From an uncultured Phascolarctobacterium sp. (GTDB lineage Bacteria; Bacillota; Negativicutes; Acidaminococcales; Acidaminococcaceae): a stretch of 6,089 nucleotides of DNA. The position numbers and the translations under genes are program-made. Under the pieces are notes generated by a model. The model searched no databases and had not been told where the DNA came from. It saw only the letters and a list, made by a program, of their open reading frames with translations. This document shows positions 1 to 5,686 of the stretch, in pieces. The first letter of the stretch is position 1, and each line of letters begins with the position of its first letter. The stretch covers positions 1 through 6,089 of the forward strand of contig URVO01000086.1 in NCBI GenBank assembly GCA_900551335.1, written 5' to 3'.

Positions 1-97
1 CAATGAACAAAATCGTGATATCAGGAATTTTGTTACCAATGCGCTCAATCATACCGAGAATACCGCCGGTCTGATTTTTTGCTTGCGTTGTTTGCAT
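1..97 (-). CDS. AbgT-family transporter, N-terminal fragment (runs off the left edge)
   Basis: Only the first 32 codons and one extra base lie in the window. They read a short polar leader, then GGILGMIERIGNKIPDITIL and FI. The ERIGNK-P signature (residues 18-25) followed by a hydrophobic stretch matches, from memory, the start of E. coli AbgT (WVERIGNKVPHPFLLFIYLI). AbgT-family proteins are multi-pass inner-membrane transporters; E. coli AbgT imports p-aminobenzoyl-glutamate, a folate breakdown product, while relatives such as MtrF and YdaH are reported to export sulfonamides. The start at 97 is chosen because it is the first ATG after an AAGGAG site (11-base spacing) and places ERIGNK at the family's usual distance from the N terminus. 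It has its own promoter and is separated from the kinase operon by a terminator. Family assignment is fairly safe for so short a piece; the substrate cannot be told. Confidence 0.75.
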   Translation of the reverse strand, partial: MQTTQAKNQTGGILGMIERIGNKIPDITILFI

Positions 98-108
98 GAA
101 ATGCTTCA

Positions 109-114
109 CTCCTT
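109..114 (-). promoter_or_regulatory. Ribosome binding site of the AbgT-family gene
   Basis: The minus strand reads AAGGAG, ending 11 bases before the ATG at 97. The spacing is slightly long, but no other ATG, GTG or TTG in this frame lies closer, so the site supports 97 as the start. Confidence 0.7.
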
Positions 115-140
115 AATAATTTTTTGAAAATACAATGTTT

Positions 141-169
141 ATTCTACCACAAAACAAGAAAAAATGCAA
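141..169 (-). promoter_or_regulatory. Sigma-A-type promoter with extended -10 for the AbgT-family gene
   Basis: On the minus strand a -35 of TTGCAT (164-169) is followed after exactly 17 bases by a -10 of TAGAAT (141-146). TGG stands directly before the -10, giving the TGn extension. Transcription would start near 134, leaving a leader of about 37 bases that contains only the ribosome binding site. The -35 lies inside the T-rich tail of the upstream operon's terminator, so the two signals share bases. No operator-like palindrome is visible between promoter and start codon. Confidence 0.65.
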
Positions 170-213
170 AGAATAAGAGGAGTTATTACTAACAAAACGC
201 AATAACTCCTCTT
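159..213 (-). terminator. Rho-independent terminator of the mutS2-aminotransferase-kinase operon
   Basis: A perfect 13-bp inverted repeat (arms 175-187 and 201-213, AAGAGGAGTTATT and its complement) encloses a 13-base loop. It begins five bases after the kinase stop codon. In the minus direction the hairpin is followed by a T-rich tail, ATTCTTTGCA and then six T (159-164). The tail is interrupted, so efficiency may be moderate. In the plus direction the following bases are only mildly T-rich and no plus-strand gene ends here, so minus is the functional strand. Confidence 0.8.
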
Positions 214-218
214 TCTTA

Positions 219-1880
219 TTATAAGGCGTCCTTAAACACGCTGCCGCCAATAAATTCGCGCAGAATCGAATTATTGGGGATAACTGTGTCATCAATCGGC
301 TTCACAAAGCTCAGCATATTCAGCAGACGGCGCGCCGTCGTGTACGCTCTGCCTGCGGACTGCGGCACAGCCAAAAGCAGCGGCTCGGCGTACTTCTTCA
401 GCACGGCCAGCTCATAAATCAGCGTCGTATTGAAAATAATATCAGCACTCGTCTGGTACGGGAAAATATACTTCTCCTCGCCCTCGCGCACGTCACGCCA
501 TGTCAGCAGCGTCTTTTCTGCGTCATGCGAGCGGAACTGGCTGTCGCGCACCATGCGGCGCAAAAGGCGCATATCCGTCGTGTGAATGCGGTTATATTCA
601 TCAAAGGACATCGGTGTCAGCGCGCTGACATAGATTTTCATCTTATTCTCGGCCGGAATCGCCGCCGTCAGCTTCTCATTCAAGCCATGAATGCCCTCGA
701 CAACCAGCACCGAGTTGGCCTGCATCTGCAATTCGTTGCCGCGGTACTCACGGCAGCCGGTGCGGAAGTTATACTTGGGCAGCTTCACGCGCTCGCCTGC
801 CAGCAGACGCTGCAGATGCTCGTTGAACAGCTCGAGGTCGATAGCCTCCAGACATTCGAAATCATAGCTGCCATCAGCCTTGCGCGGCGAATCAGCGCGG
901 TTCTTGTAATAATCGTCCATAGAAATAGCGATTGGACGCAGGCCGTTGACCGCCATCTGAATGCTCAGACGCTGCGCAGTCGACGTTTTGCCAGAGGAAG
1001 AAGGCCCGGCAATCAGCACCAGACGCAGCTCCTTATGGCTCGCCAGACGGTCAGCAATCCCTGCCAGCTTCTTCTCGTGCAGCGCCTCGGCAATCTGGAT
1101 AATCTTCCCCGCATAGCCCAGCTCGATAATCTTGTTGAGCTTGCCGATGGTGTTGCAATGAATCATTGCGGACCATTCCTCTGCCTCCTGATAGGTGGCA
1201 TTGAGCTTCGCCTTGTCCTCGAACGGCGGTAGCACTGTCCAGCTTCCGGTATCGGGATAGTTGATAACCACGCCGTCGGCATAAGGCAGCAGCTCAAAGT
1301 ACGGCACATAGCCTGCGTCAGGACACATAGCACCAAACAGATAGCCGTTCCAGCCGTCCAGCGTGTTCACCGTCAGCACCGTATCCTCCGGCACCTCCTT
1401 GAGCAGCGCCAGGCTGTCCTCGCTGCAGATAGCGCAGGCCAGCTCCATCGCCTCTGCCTTCGGCAGACGCGTCAGCTGCACCGGCTCACGGCGCTCAACC
1501 ATGCCGTGCATATATGCTTCAATCGCCTTGATATCCTCGGCGGTCAGCTTCTGCTGGCTGTTGTCGATGCAGTAAAGCGCACTGCCCAGCGTATTGCGCA
1601 CCTCCAGATGCACATCAGGGCGCAGCTTCTTCGTTGCCGCCAGCAGCATGAAGAGCAAGGTGCGCACATACACGCGCATGCCCTCCGGCGTGTTGACCTC
1701 GATAAAGCTGACAGTGCCGTCAGTCTGCAGCGGACGCTGTAAATCAATCCCTTCGCCGTTAAAAACAGCCTCCACGATGGGCGAAGCGTATTCGCCCTGC
1801 AGCTCCTGCGCCAACGCCAGCAGATTGCTGCCCTTTGCTACTTCGCGTTCTTGTCCATTGGACAATCTCAGCTTCAGCAT
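219..1880 (-). CDS. Nucleoside (uridine-type) kinase with N-terminal TGS / ThrRS-like domains
   Basis: This 553-residue protein is more than twice the length of a plain uridine kinase (about 210). Residues 1-62 resemble a TGS domain (MLKLRLSNGQ start, EVNTPEGMRV end). About 65-220 resembles the second N-terminal domain of threonyl-tRNA synthetase, without its usual HxxxH pair. About 285-500 is a P-loop phosphoribulokinase/uridine kinase domain: Walker A GPSSSGKTS (292-300), MDDYY (321-325), LPKYNF (367-372), VVEGIHGLN (393-401), RRMVRD (441-446). Known kinases of this fold phosphorylate uridine or cytidine in the cytosol, but the substrate of the TGS-fused family cannot be read from sequence. 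The ATG at 1880 is chosen over an in-frame ATG at 1910 because the TGS homology begins there and the extra ten residues would overlap the aminotransferase. It is the last gene of the operon and probably translationally coupled to the aminotransferase. Confidence 0.88.
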   Translation of the reverse strand: MLKLRLSNGQEREVAKGSNLLALAQELQGEYASPIVEAVFNGEGIDLQRPLQTDGTVSFIEVNTPEGMRVYVRTLLFMLLAATKKLRPDVHLEVRNTLGSALYCIDNSQQKLTAEDIKAIEAYMHGMVERREPVQLTRLPKAEAMELACAICSEDSLALLKEVPEDTVLTVNTLDGWNGYLFGAMCPDAGYVPYFELLPYADGVVINYPDTGSWTVLPPFEDKAKLNATYQEAEEWSAMIHCNTIGKLNKIIELGYAGKIIQIAEALHEKKLAGIADRLASHKELRLVLIAGPSSSGKTSTAQRLSIQMAVNGLRPIAISMDDYYKNRADSPRKADGSYDFECLEAIDLELFNEHLQRLLAGERVKLPKYNFRTGCREYRGNELQMQANSVLVVEGIHGLNEKLTAAIPAENKMKIYVSALTPMSFDEYNRIHTTDMRLLRRMVRDSQFRSHDAEKTLLTWRDVREGEEKYIFPYQTSADIIFNTTLIYELAVLKKYAEPLLLAVPQSAGRAYTTARRLLNMLSFVKPIDDTVIPNNSILREFIGGSVFKDAL

Positions 1881-1893
1881 TTTATTTTTCCAC
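1881..1893 (-). promoter_or_regulatory. Weak ribosome binding site and stop-start coupling of aminotransferase and kinase
   Basis: The last aminotransferase codons read GTG GAA AAA TAA, then one A, then the kinase ATG. The only Shine-Dalgarno-like element is GGA (1889-1891), eight bases before the ATG and inside the upstream gene. Such a weak site beside a stop codon suggests that ribosomes ending the aminotransferase re-initiate on the kinase, keeping their output linked. This is inference from spacing. Confidence 0.6.
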
Positions 1894-3123
1894 AGCCTGC
1901 AGCGCAGCATTAACCTTAGCAGCCATGCCCTTAATCTTCTTCAGCGGCACAGCGCAGACAGCGATACGCACGCCTGCAGCCAAAGGTACGGCGAAGATAT
2001 TGTCTTCATGCAGCTTGTCGCAGACTGCATCCGGGTTCGTCGACGGAATCGACAGGAAGAAGCCGGCAACATAAGGCAGCATCGGCAGGCCGCACTCAGC
2101 AGCCTCCTGCGTGAACAAATCAGCACGTGCCTTAATCATCTGGTAATAATAGTCACGCTCCGCGCAAACCTTTTCCAGCAGCTCCTTGTCGCTGTAAATC
2201 GTTGCCAGAGTACGCATAGCCGGACGGTTGATGTTCGACCAGGTAGCACGGCTGGTGTATTGGTTGATAGCTACAAACTCGTCGATAACAGACTTATCAC
2301 TGGATACGCCAATCATCGCGCCGGTACGCTGGCCGTACATCGTGAAGCCCTTGGACATGCTGTAGCCAACGATGCAGAGAATGTTAGCAGGCAGACCGGA
2401 CAGCTTCTTGAAAATCTTGCGCACCTCTTCCTTTTCGCCGGCGTAGTCGATATAAGCGATATCCAGGAAGAGCACGATATTTTTGCCGGGAACAGCAGCC
2501 TTCTTCAGCAGCGCCAGCACGCCGTCCATATCCTGCTCGCTCAGGCTATAGCCGGTCGGATTATGCGCCGGAGTATTCAGCAGATACAGCAGGTTGTCCT
2601 GCTTAGCCAAAAGCTCGTTAACCTTCTCCTCCAAGGCCGGCAGATTAAACTTGTTTTCCGCATCCAGCATCTTGTAGGTCGTAAAGTCGCGGCCCATATC
2701 CTGGCACAGCACCTTATACGCGCCCCAATACCAATCAGAGCACAGCACGGTTTCGCCAACGTCGGTATAGTTCCAGATAGCATGGTGGATAGCACCGGTG
2801 CCGCCAGCCGTAGCCACAGCCGCGATATAGCCCTCCGGACGGGAATTGCCGAAGGCAGCAGTCAGCACGCAGTCCAGATATTCCGGCAGGCCGCTGATAG
2901 GTGCATAAGCAATCATTTCGTTAGTCGACAGACCGCGGAAAACCTTCTCCACAGTCGGCAGGCAGACGAGCTGCTCGTCCTCGTCCAAAATAGCACCGAT
3001 AGTCGCATTCGTCACGTTATCCTTGCCATATTTTGCCGCAGCAGCTACCGCCGCAGCATTAGCACCAAAAATTTTGTCCTGAGCAGATTTTCCCTTCGCG
3101 TGTTTTGCAGCAATACTAGTCAT
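1882..3123 (-). CDS. Class I PLP-dependent aminotransferase, I-alpha (AspC/TyrB-like)
   Basis: A complete 413-residue protein, close to the usual 396-410 of aspartate/aromatic aminotransferases. It should move an amino group between an amino acid and a 2-oxo acid using pyridoxal phosphate in the cytosol. Visible landmarks: GGTGA (107-111, phosphate-binding loop), W133 in the position of the cofactor-stacking tryptophan, AHNPTG (186-191), D221 and Y224 in FLDIAYIDY, and Schiff-base lysine K258 in YSMSKGF, followed by Y263 and R266. The SxSKxFxxYxxRxG and AHNPTG patterns are those of the I-alpha group, not the I-gamma group more familiar in Gram-positives. R292 (SRATWSN, aligning with IRANYSN of AspC) and R386 (GVRIAV) match the arginines that hold the side-chain and alpha carboxylates, favouring aspartate/glutamate and possibly aromatic substrates. 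The start at 3123 has AAAGGAG nine bases upstream. It lies 61 bases after mutS2 and one base before the kinase. Exact substrate unknown. Confidence 0.9.
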   Translation of the reverse strand: MTSIAAKHAKGKSAQDKIFGANAAAVAAAAKYGKDNVTNATIGAILDEDEQLVCLPTVEKVFRGLSTNEMIAYAPISGLPEYLDCVLTAAFGNSRPEGYIAAVATAGGTGAIHHAIWNYTDVGETVLCSDWYWGAYKVLCQDMGRDFTTYKMLDAENKFNLPALEEKVNELLAKQDNLLYLLNTPAHNPTGYSLSEQDMDGVLALLKKAAVPGKNIVLFLDIAYIDYAGEKEEVRKIFKKLSGLPANILCIVGYSMSKGFTMYGQRTGAMIGVSSDKSVIDEFVAINQYTSRATWSNINRPAMRTLATIYSDKELLEKVCAERDYYYQMIKARADLFTQEAAECGLPMLPYVAGFFLSIPSTNPDAVCDKLHEDNIFAVPLAAGVRIAVCAVPLKKIKGMAAKVNAALQAVEK

Positions 3124-3132
3124 GTTTATATA

Positions 3133-3139
3133 CTCCTTT
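3133..3139 (-). promoter_or_regulatory. Strong ribosome binding site of the aminotransferase
   Basis: The minus strand carries AAAGGAG nine bases before the ATG at 3123. This independent strong site suggests the aminotransferase is initiated on its own and not by read-through of ribosomes from mutS2. No convincing -35/-10 pair is seen in the 61-base gap, so it is probably transcribed from the mutS2 promoter. Confidence 0.8.
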
Positions 3140-3161
3140 CAAATATCATCTAATTAAAATC

Positions 3162-3184
3162 AAATTGTGCCTTATGCACGATTT
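3162..3184 (-). repeat. Short inverted repeat between mutS2 and the aminotransferase gene
   Basis: Two 9-base arms (3162-3170 and 3176-3184) flank a 5-base loop directly after the mutS2 stop codon. In the minus-strand transcript the stem has one A-C mismatch at its middle and is followed by T-rich sequence without an unbroken T-run. It could be a weak attenuating terminator or an mRNA processing/stability element that lowers expression of the two downstream genes, or it could have no function. The plus-strand version pairs slightly better (G-T instead of the mismatch), which weakens the terminator reading. Confidence 0.3.
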
Positions 3185-5566
3185 TTATAAATCTATTACG
3201 GTCGCTCCGCTCCCTCCAGCCTCCAGCGCCGCCGTCTCCAGCTTCTTCACGAAGCGGTTCGTCGACAGATACGCCGTCAGACCGGCACGCAGAGCACCAG
3301 TACCCTTGCCATGGATAATACGCAGCTGCCCGATACCGGCAATCAGCGCATCATCAATCGCTTTATCAACAACAGGAATAGCCTCATCCAGCGTCATGCC
3401 GCGCACATCCAGCTCCTGCTTCGCACTGCCGGACTTCGCCACAAACATCTGGTGCGCATAATTCGCCGCAGCGTTCTTGCTGAAGCCCTTGCGCTTCTTC
3501 GGCTCATTAGTCGTATGCGCAGGCTGCGCCTTCGTCAGCAGGCATTTCGCCGCAGGCACTGTCATCTTCAGAATGCCCACCTGCACAGTAACCTCGTTGC
3601 CCTTCACATCGGTAATCACGCCGTTCTTGCCCAGCGAAATCACAAAAACATTCAGGCCCTTCTTCGCCGTCTTTGCGGACAGCGGTGCGCCCTCCGGCAG
3701 CGGTGCATCCTCGCTCAGAGTCTTGTTGAGCTTCTTGCGTGCCTCCTCTGCTGCCTGCTCCAGGCGCTTCGTATCAAAGTCAGCCTTCATCGAGCGCAGC
3801 TCCTTGAGCACAGCCTCGCTCTCGCGGCGGCTGCGGCGGTAAATATCGTCCGCCTGCTCACGTGCCTTGCGCAGCATCTCGTTTTTCTTACGCTCGAACT
3901 CACTCTTAGAATAAGCCAGCGCATTACGCAGCTGCTCGCTCTCGCGGCGCAGGTCCTCAATCTCCTTGCTGCCGCTCTCATAGCGACGACGCTCGCTGTC
4001 CAGCTCCTGCAGCACATTTTCCATATGCACATGCTCCTGGTTCAGCAGCTCGCCTGCATTTTTAATTATATCCTCAGCCAGACCAAGGCGGCGGCTGATA
4101 TTAAACGCATTACTGCTGCCGGGCACGCCCATCAGCAGGCGGTACGTCGGACGCAGCGACACAGGGTCAAACTCCACGCTCGCGTTCTCCATACCCTCAT
4201 GGCCATAAGCAAAGGTTTTCAGCTCGCTATAGTGCGTCGTCACCATCGTCAGCACGCCCTGCTCATGCAAATGCTCCAGCATCGCCATCGCCAGCGCCGC
4301 GCCCTCGTTCGGGTCCGTACCGGCGCAGATTTCGTCGATAAGCACCAAATCGCCGGCCTTCACCTCATTAAGAATGCTGATTAAATTCGTCATATGCGCG
4401 GAGAAGGTCGACAGGCTCTGCTCAATGCTCTGCTCATCGCCAATATCCGCATACACTGCGCGGAACACAGGCAGCTTCGCACTGCTCGCCGGAATGAACA
4501 GGCCAATCTGAGCCATCAGCGCAAACATGCCCACAGCCTTCAGCGCTACCGTCTTACCGCCGGTGTTCGGGCCGGTAATCAAAAGCATTGTAAACTTTTC
4601 GCCCAGCTGCACATCCAGCGGCACAACCGTATCCTTATTGAGCAGCGGATGACGTCCCTGCGTAATCTCTACGCCGCCGTTCACCGTCAGCAGCGGACGC
4701 ACAGCGTGCTGCTCCTGCGCCAGCAGCGCCTTCGCACAGATAACATCGAGCGTCGTGAAGGTGTTCAGCGAAGCCAAAAGCTGCGCTGCCTCCGCGCCCA
4801 CGTTCTGCGTAAGCTGACGCAGAATACGCTCCACCTCTTCATGCTCCTCCGCAAGATAACGCTTGATATCATTGTTGAGGTTCACCACCGCCAGCGGCTC
4901 GATGAACAGCGTAGCGCCGGTGCCGCTCTGGTCATGCACAATGCCGGGGAAGTTCATCTTGTACTCCTGCTTGACAGGGATAACATAACGGTCGCCGCGC
5001 ATCGTCACGATATTATCCATAAAATATTTCTGATTGTTGGGGTCATGCAGAATGCTGTCCAGCTTCTCCTTCACGCGGTTCTTGGCAATCTGAATCGCCG
5101 TGCGCAAGCCGTTGAGCTTCGGGGAAGCCGTATCCTTCAGCTCGCCATGCTCGTCAATCGCGCTGGCAATCTGCTTCTCTAAACGGCTGAACACCGTCAG
5201 GCGTTCGCCGTAGGCCGCAAGATTCGGCGCCAGCTCAGCATTTTCTGTTACGAAGTCCTTCATCGACTCAAAGGCCTGCACCGTCGTCAGGATGTGCATC
5301 AAGACCTCCGGCTCCAGCACACTGCCAAGCTCCGCACGCTTGATATCAGCAACGATATTATATGCGCCGCCGAAGGGGAAGCGTCTGCCCTCGTCCAACA
5401 AGCGCAGCGCCTCTGCTGTTTCCTCCTGCAGAGCCTTGACCTTGGCAAATTCGTTTTCAATCTTCAAGGCAGTTACTGCCTGCTTGCCTAAAAAGGTTGC
5501 TGCCTTGCTCGACAGCATGCTTTTTACTTTATCAAATTCAAGAGTTTTAACTGCAAATTTCGCCAT
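3185..5566 (-). CDS. mutS2: MutS2 ATPase with C-terminal Smr domain
   Basis: A complete 793-residue MutS2, of normal length for Firmicutes (about 780-790). It lacks the mismatch-recognition domains of true MutS. A helical core/lever region (about 1-320, with FPGIVHDQSGTGATLFIEP at 206-224) leads to the ATPase: Walker A GPNTGGKT (332-339), MutS signature STFSAHM (386-392), Walker B LVLIDE (407-412), AGTDPNEGAALA (415-426) and TTHYSELK (443-450). A charged, probably coiled-coil stretch (about 510-615) and a KOW-like segment (637-670, SLGKNGVITD and VQVGILKM) precede the Smr nuclease domain (about 716-793) with LDVRG (719-723) and HGKGTGALR (752-760). MutS2 relatives suppress recombination (Helicobacter) or split collided ribosomes (Bacillus); which applies here cannot be told. 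The start at 5566 has AGAGGAG seven bases upstream and gives the typical MAKFAVKTLEFDKV beginning. It is the first gene of the operon. Confidence 0.97.
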   Translation of the reverse strand: MAKFAVKTLEFDKVKSMLSSKAATFLGKQAVTALKIENEFAKVKALQEETAEALRLLDEGRRFPFGGAYNIVADIKRAELGSVLEPEVLMHILTTVQAFESMKDFVTENAELAPNLAAYGERLTVFSRLEKQIASAIDEHGELKDTASPKLNGLRTAIQIAKNRVKEKLDSILHDPNNQKYFMDNIVTMRGDRYVIPVKQEYKMNFPGIVHDQSGTGATLFIEPLAVVNLNNDIKRYLAEEHEEVERILRQLTQNVGAEAAQLLASLNTFTTLDVICAKALLAQEQHAVRPLLTVNGGVEITQGRHPLLNKDTVVPLDVQLGEKFTMLLITGPNTGGKTVALKAVGMFALMAQIGLFIPASSAKLPVFRAVYADIGDEQSIEQSLSTFSAHMTNLISILNEVKAGDLVLIDEICAGTDPNEGAALAMAMLEHLHEQGVLTMVTTHYSELKTFAYGHEGMENASVEFDPVSLRPTYRLLMGVPGSSNAFNISRRLGLAEDIIKNAGELLNQEHVHMENVLQELDSERRRYESGSKEIEDLRRESEQLRNALAYSKSEFERKKNEMLRKAREQADDIYRRSRRESEAVLKELRSMKADFDTKRLEQAAEEARKKLNKTLSEDAPLPEGAPLSAKTAKKGLNVFVISLGKNGVITDVKGNEVTVQVGILKMTVPAAKCLLTKAQPAHTTNEPKKRKGFSKNAAANYAHQMFVAKSGSAKQELDVRGMTLDEAIPVVDKAIDDALIAGIGQLRIIHGKGTGALRAGLTAYLSTNRFVKKLETAALEAGGSGATVIDL

Positions 5567-5573
5567 TGTTTAT

Positions 5574-5580
5574 CTCCTCT
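5574..5580 (-). promoter_or_regulatory. Ribosome binding site of mutS2
   Basis: The minus strand reads AGAGGAG, with about seven bases between GGAG and the ATG at 5566. It fixes the mutS2 start and leaves a leader of only about 30 bases from the predicted transcription start. Confidence 0.85.
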
Positions 5581-5602
5581 TAACTTACACTACTTCTATT
5601 AT

Positions 5603-5632
5603 ATTATACAACTAATGCGAGAAGGAGTGCAA
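5603..5632 (-). promoter_or_regulatory. Sigma-A-type promoter of the mutS2 operon
   Basis: On the minus strand TTGCAC (5627-5632) and a consensus TATAAT (5603-5608) are separated by 18 bases. A second TATAAT (5598-5603) overlaps the first by one base, but it would need a 23-base spacer, so the first is the likely -10. Transcription would start near 5596. The -35 begins only a few bases after the T-run of the upstream gene's terminator. No repressor palindrome is evident. Confidence 0.75.
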
Positions 5633-5637
5633 CAAGC

Positions 5638-5678
5638 AAAAACCTGAAAGCCAGCACTTGCGTACCAGCCTTCAGGTT
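5638..5678 (-). terminator. Rho-independent terminator of the HEPN/Csm6-like gene
   Basis: In the minus-strand transcript 5641-5678 folds into an uninterrupted 17-bp stem (13 Watson-Crick pairs and 4 G-U pairs) closed by a GCAA tetraloop, running into five T (5638-5642, the first two paired). It begins eight bases after the stop codon at 5687. Read on the plus strand, the same four G-U positions become A-C mismatches, so the structure belongs to the minus-strand RNA. Confidence 0.85.
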
Positions 5679-5686
5679 AGTTGCTC

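Noticed and set aside
113..295. A 60-codon minus-strand frame overlapping the end of the kinase gene and the terminator.
   Set aside because: It runs through the terminator hairpin and the transporter promoter and looks random, so it is treated as a chance frame.
1881..1910. Alternative kinase start at the ATG at 1910.
   Set aside because: It adds ten residues unlike the family (MLRCRLWKNK), overlaps the aminotransferase, and the TGS homology starts exactly at the ATG at 1880.
1594..3153. A 519-codon open frame on the plus strand opposite the aminotransferase and kinase start.
   Set aside because: It lies antisense to two strongly recognisable genes, shows no family resemblance, and such frames are expected opposite GC-rich, alanine-rich coding sequence.
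3124..3184. A separate promoter for the aminotransferase gene.
   Set aside because: AT-rich bits such as TTGATT and GATATT exist but are only 10 bases apart, and no pair with 16-18-base spacing was found.
3311..4384. A 357-codon open frame on the plus strand opposite mutS2 (and similar ones at 525-1232 and 4394-5182).
   Set aside because: The translations are low-complexity, rich in Leu/Arg/His/Gln, and mirror the sense codons of mutS2 and the kinase; no ribosome binding site or recognisable motif was seen.
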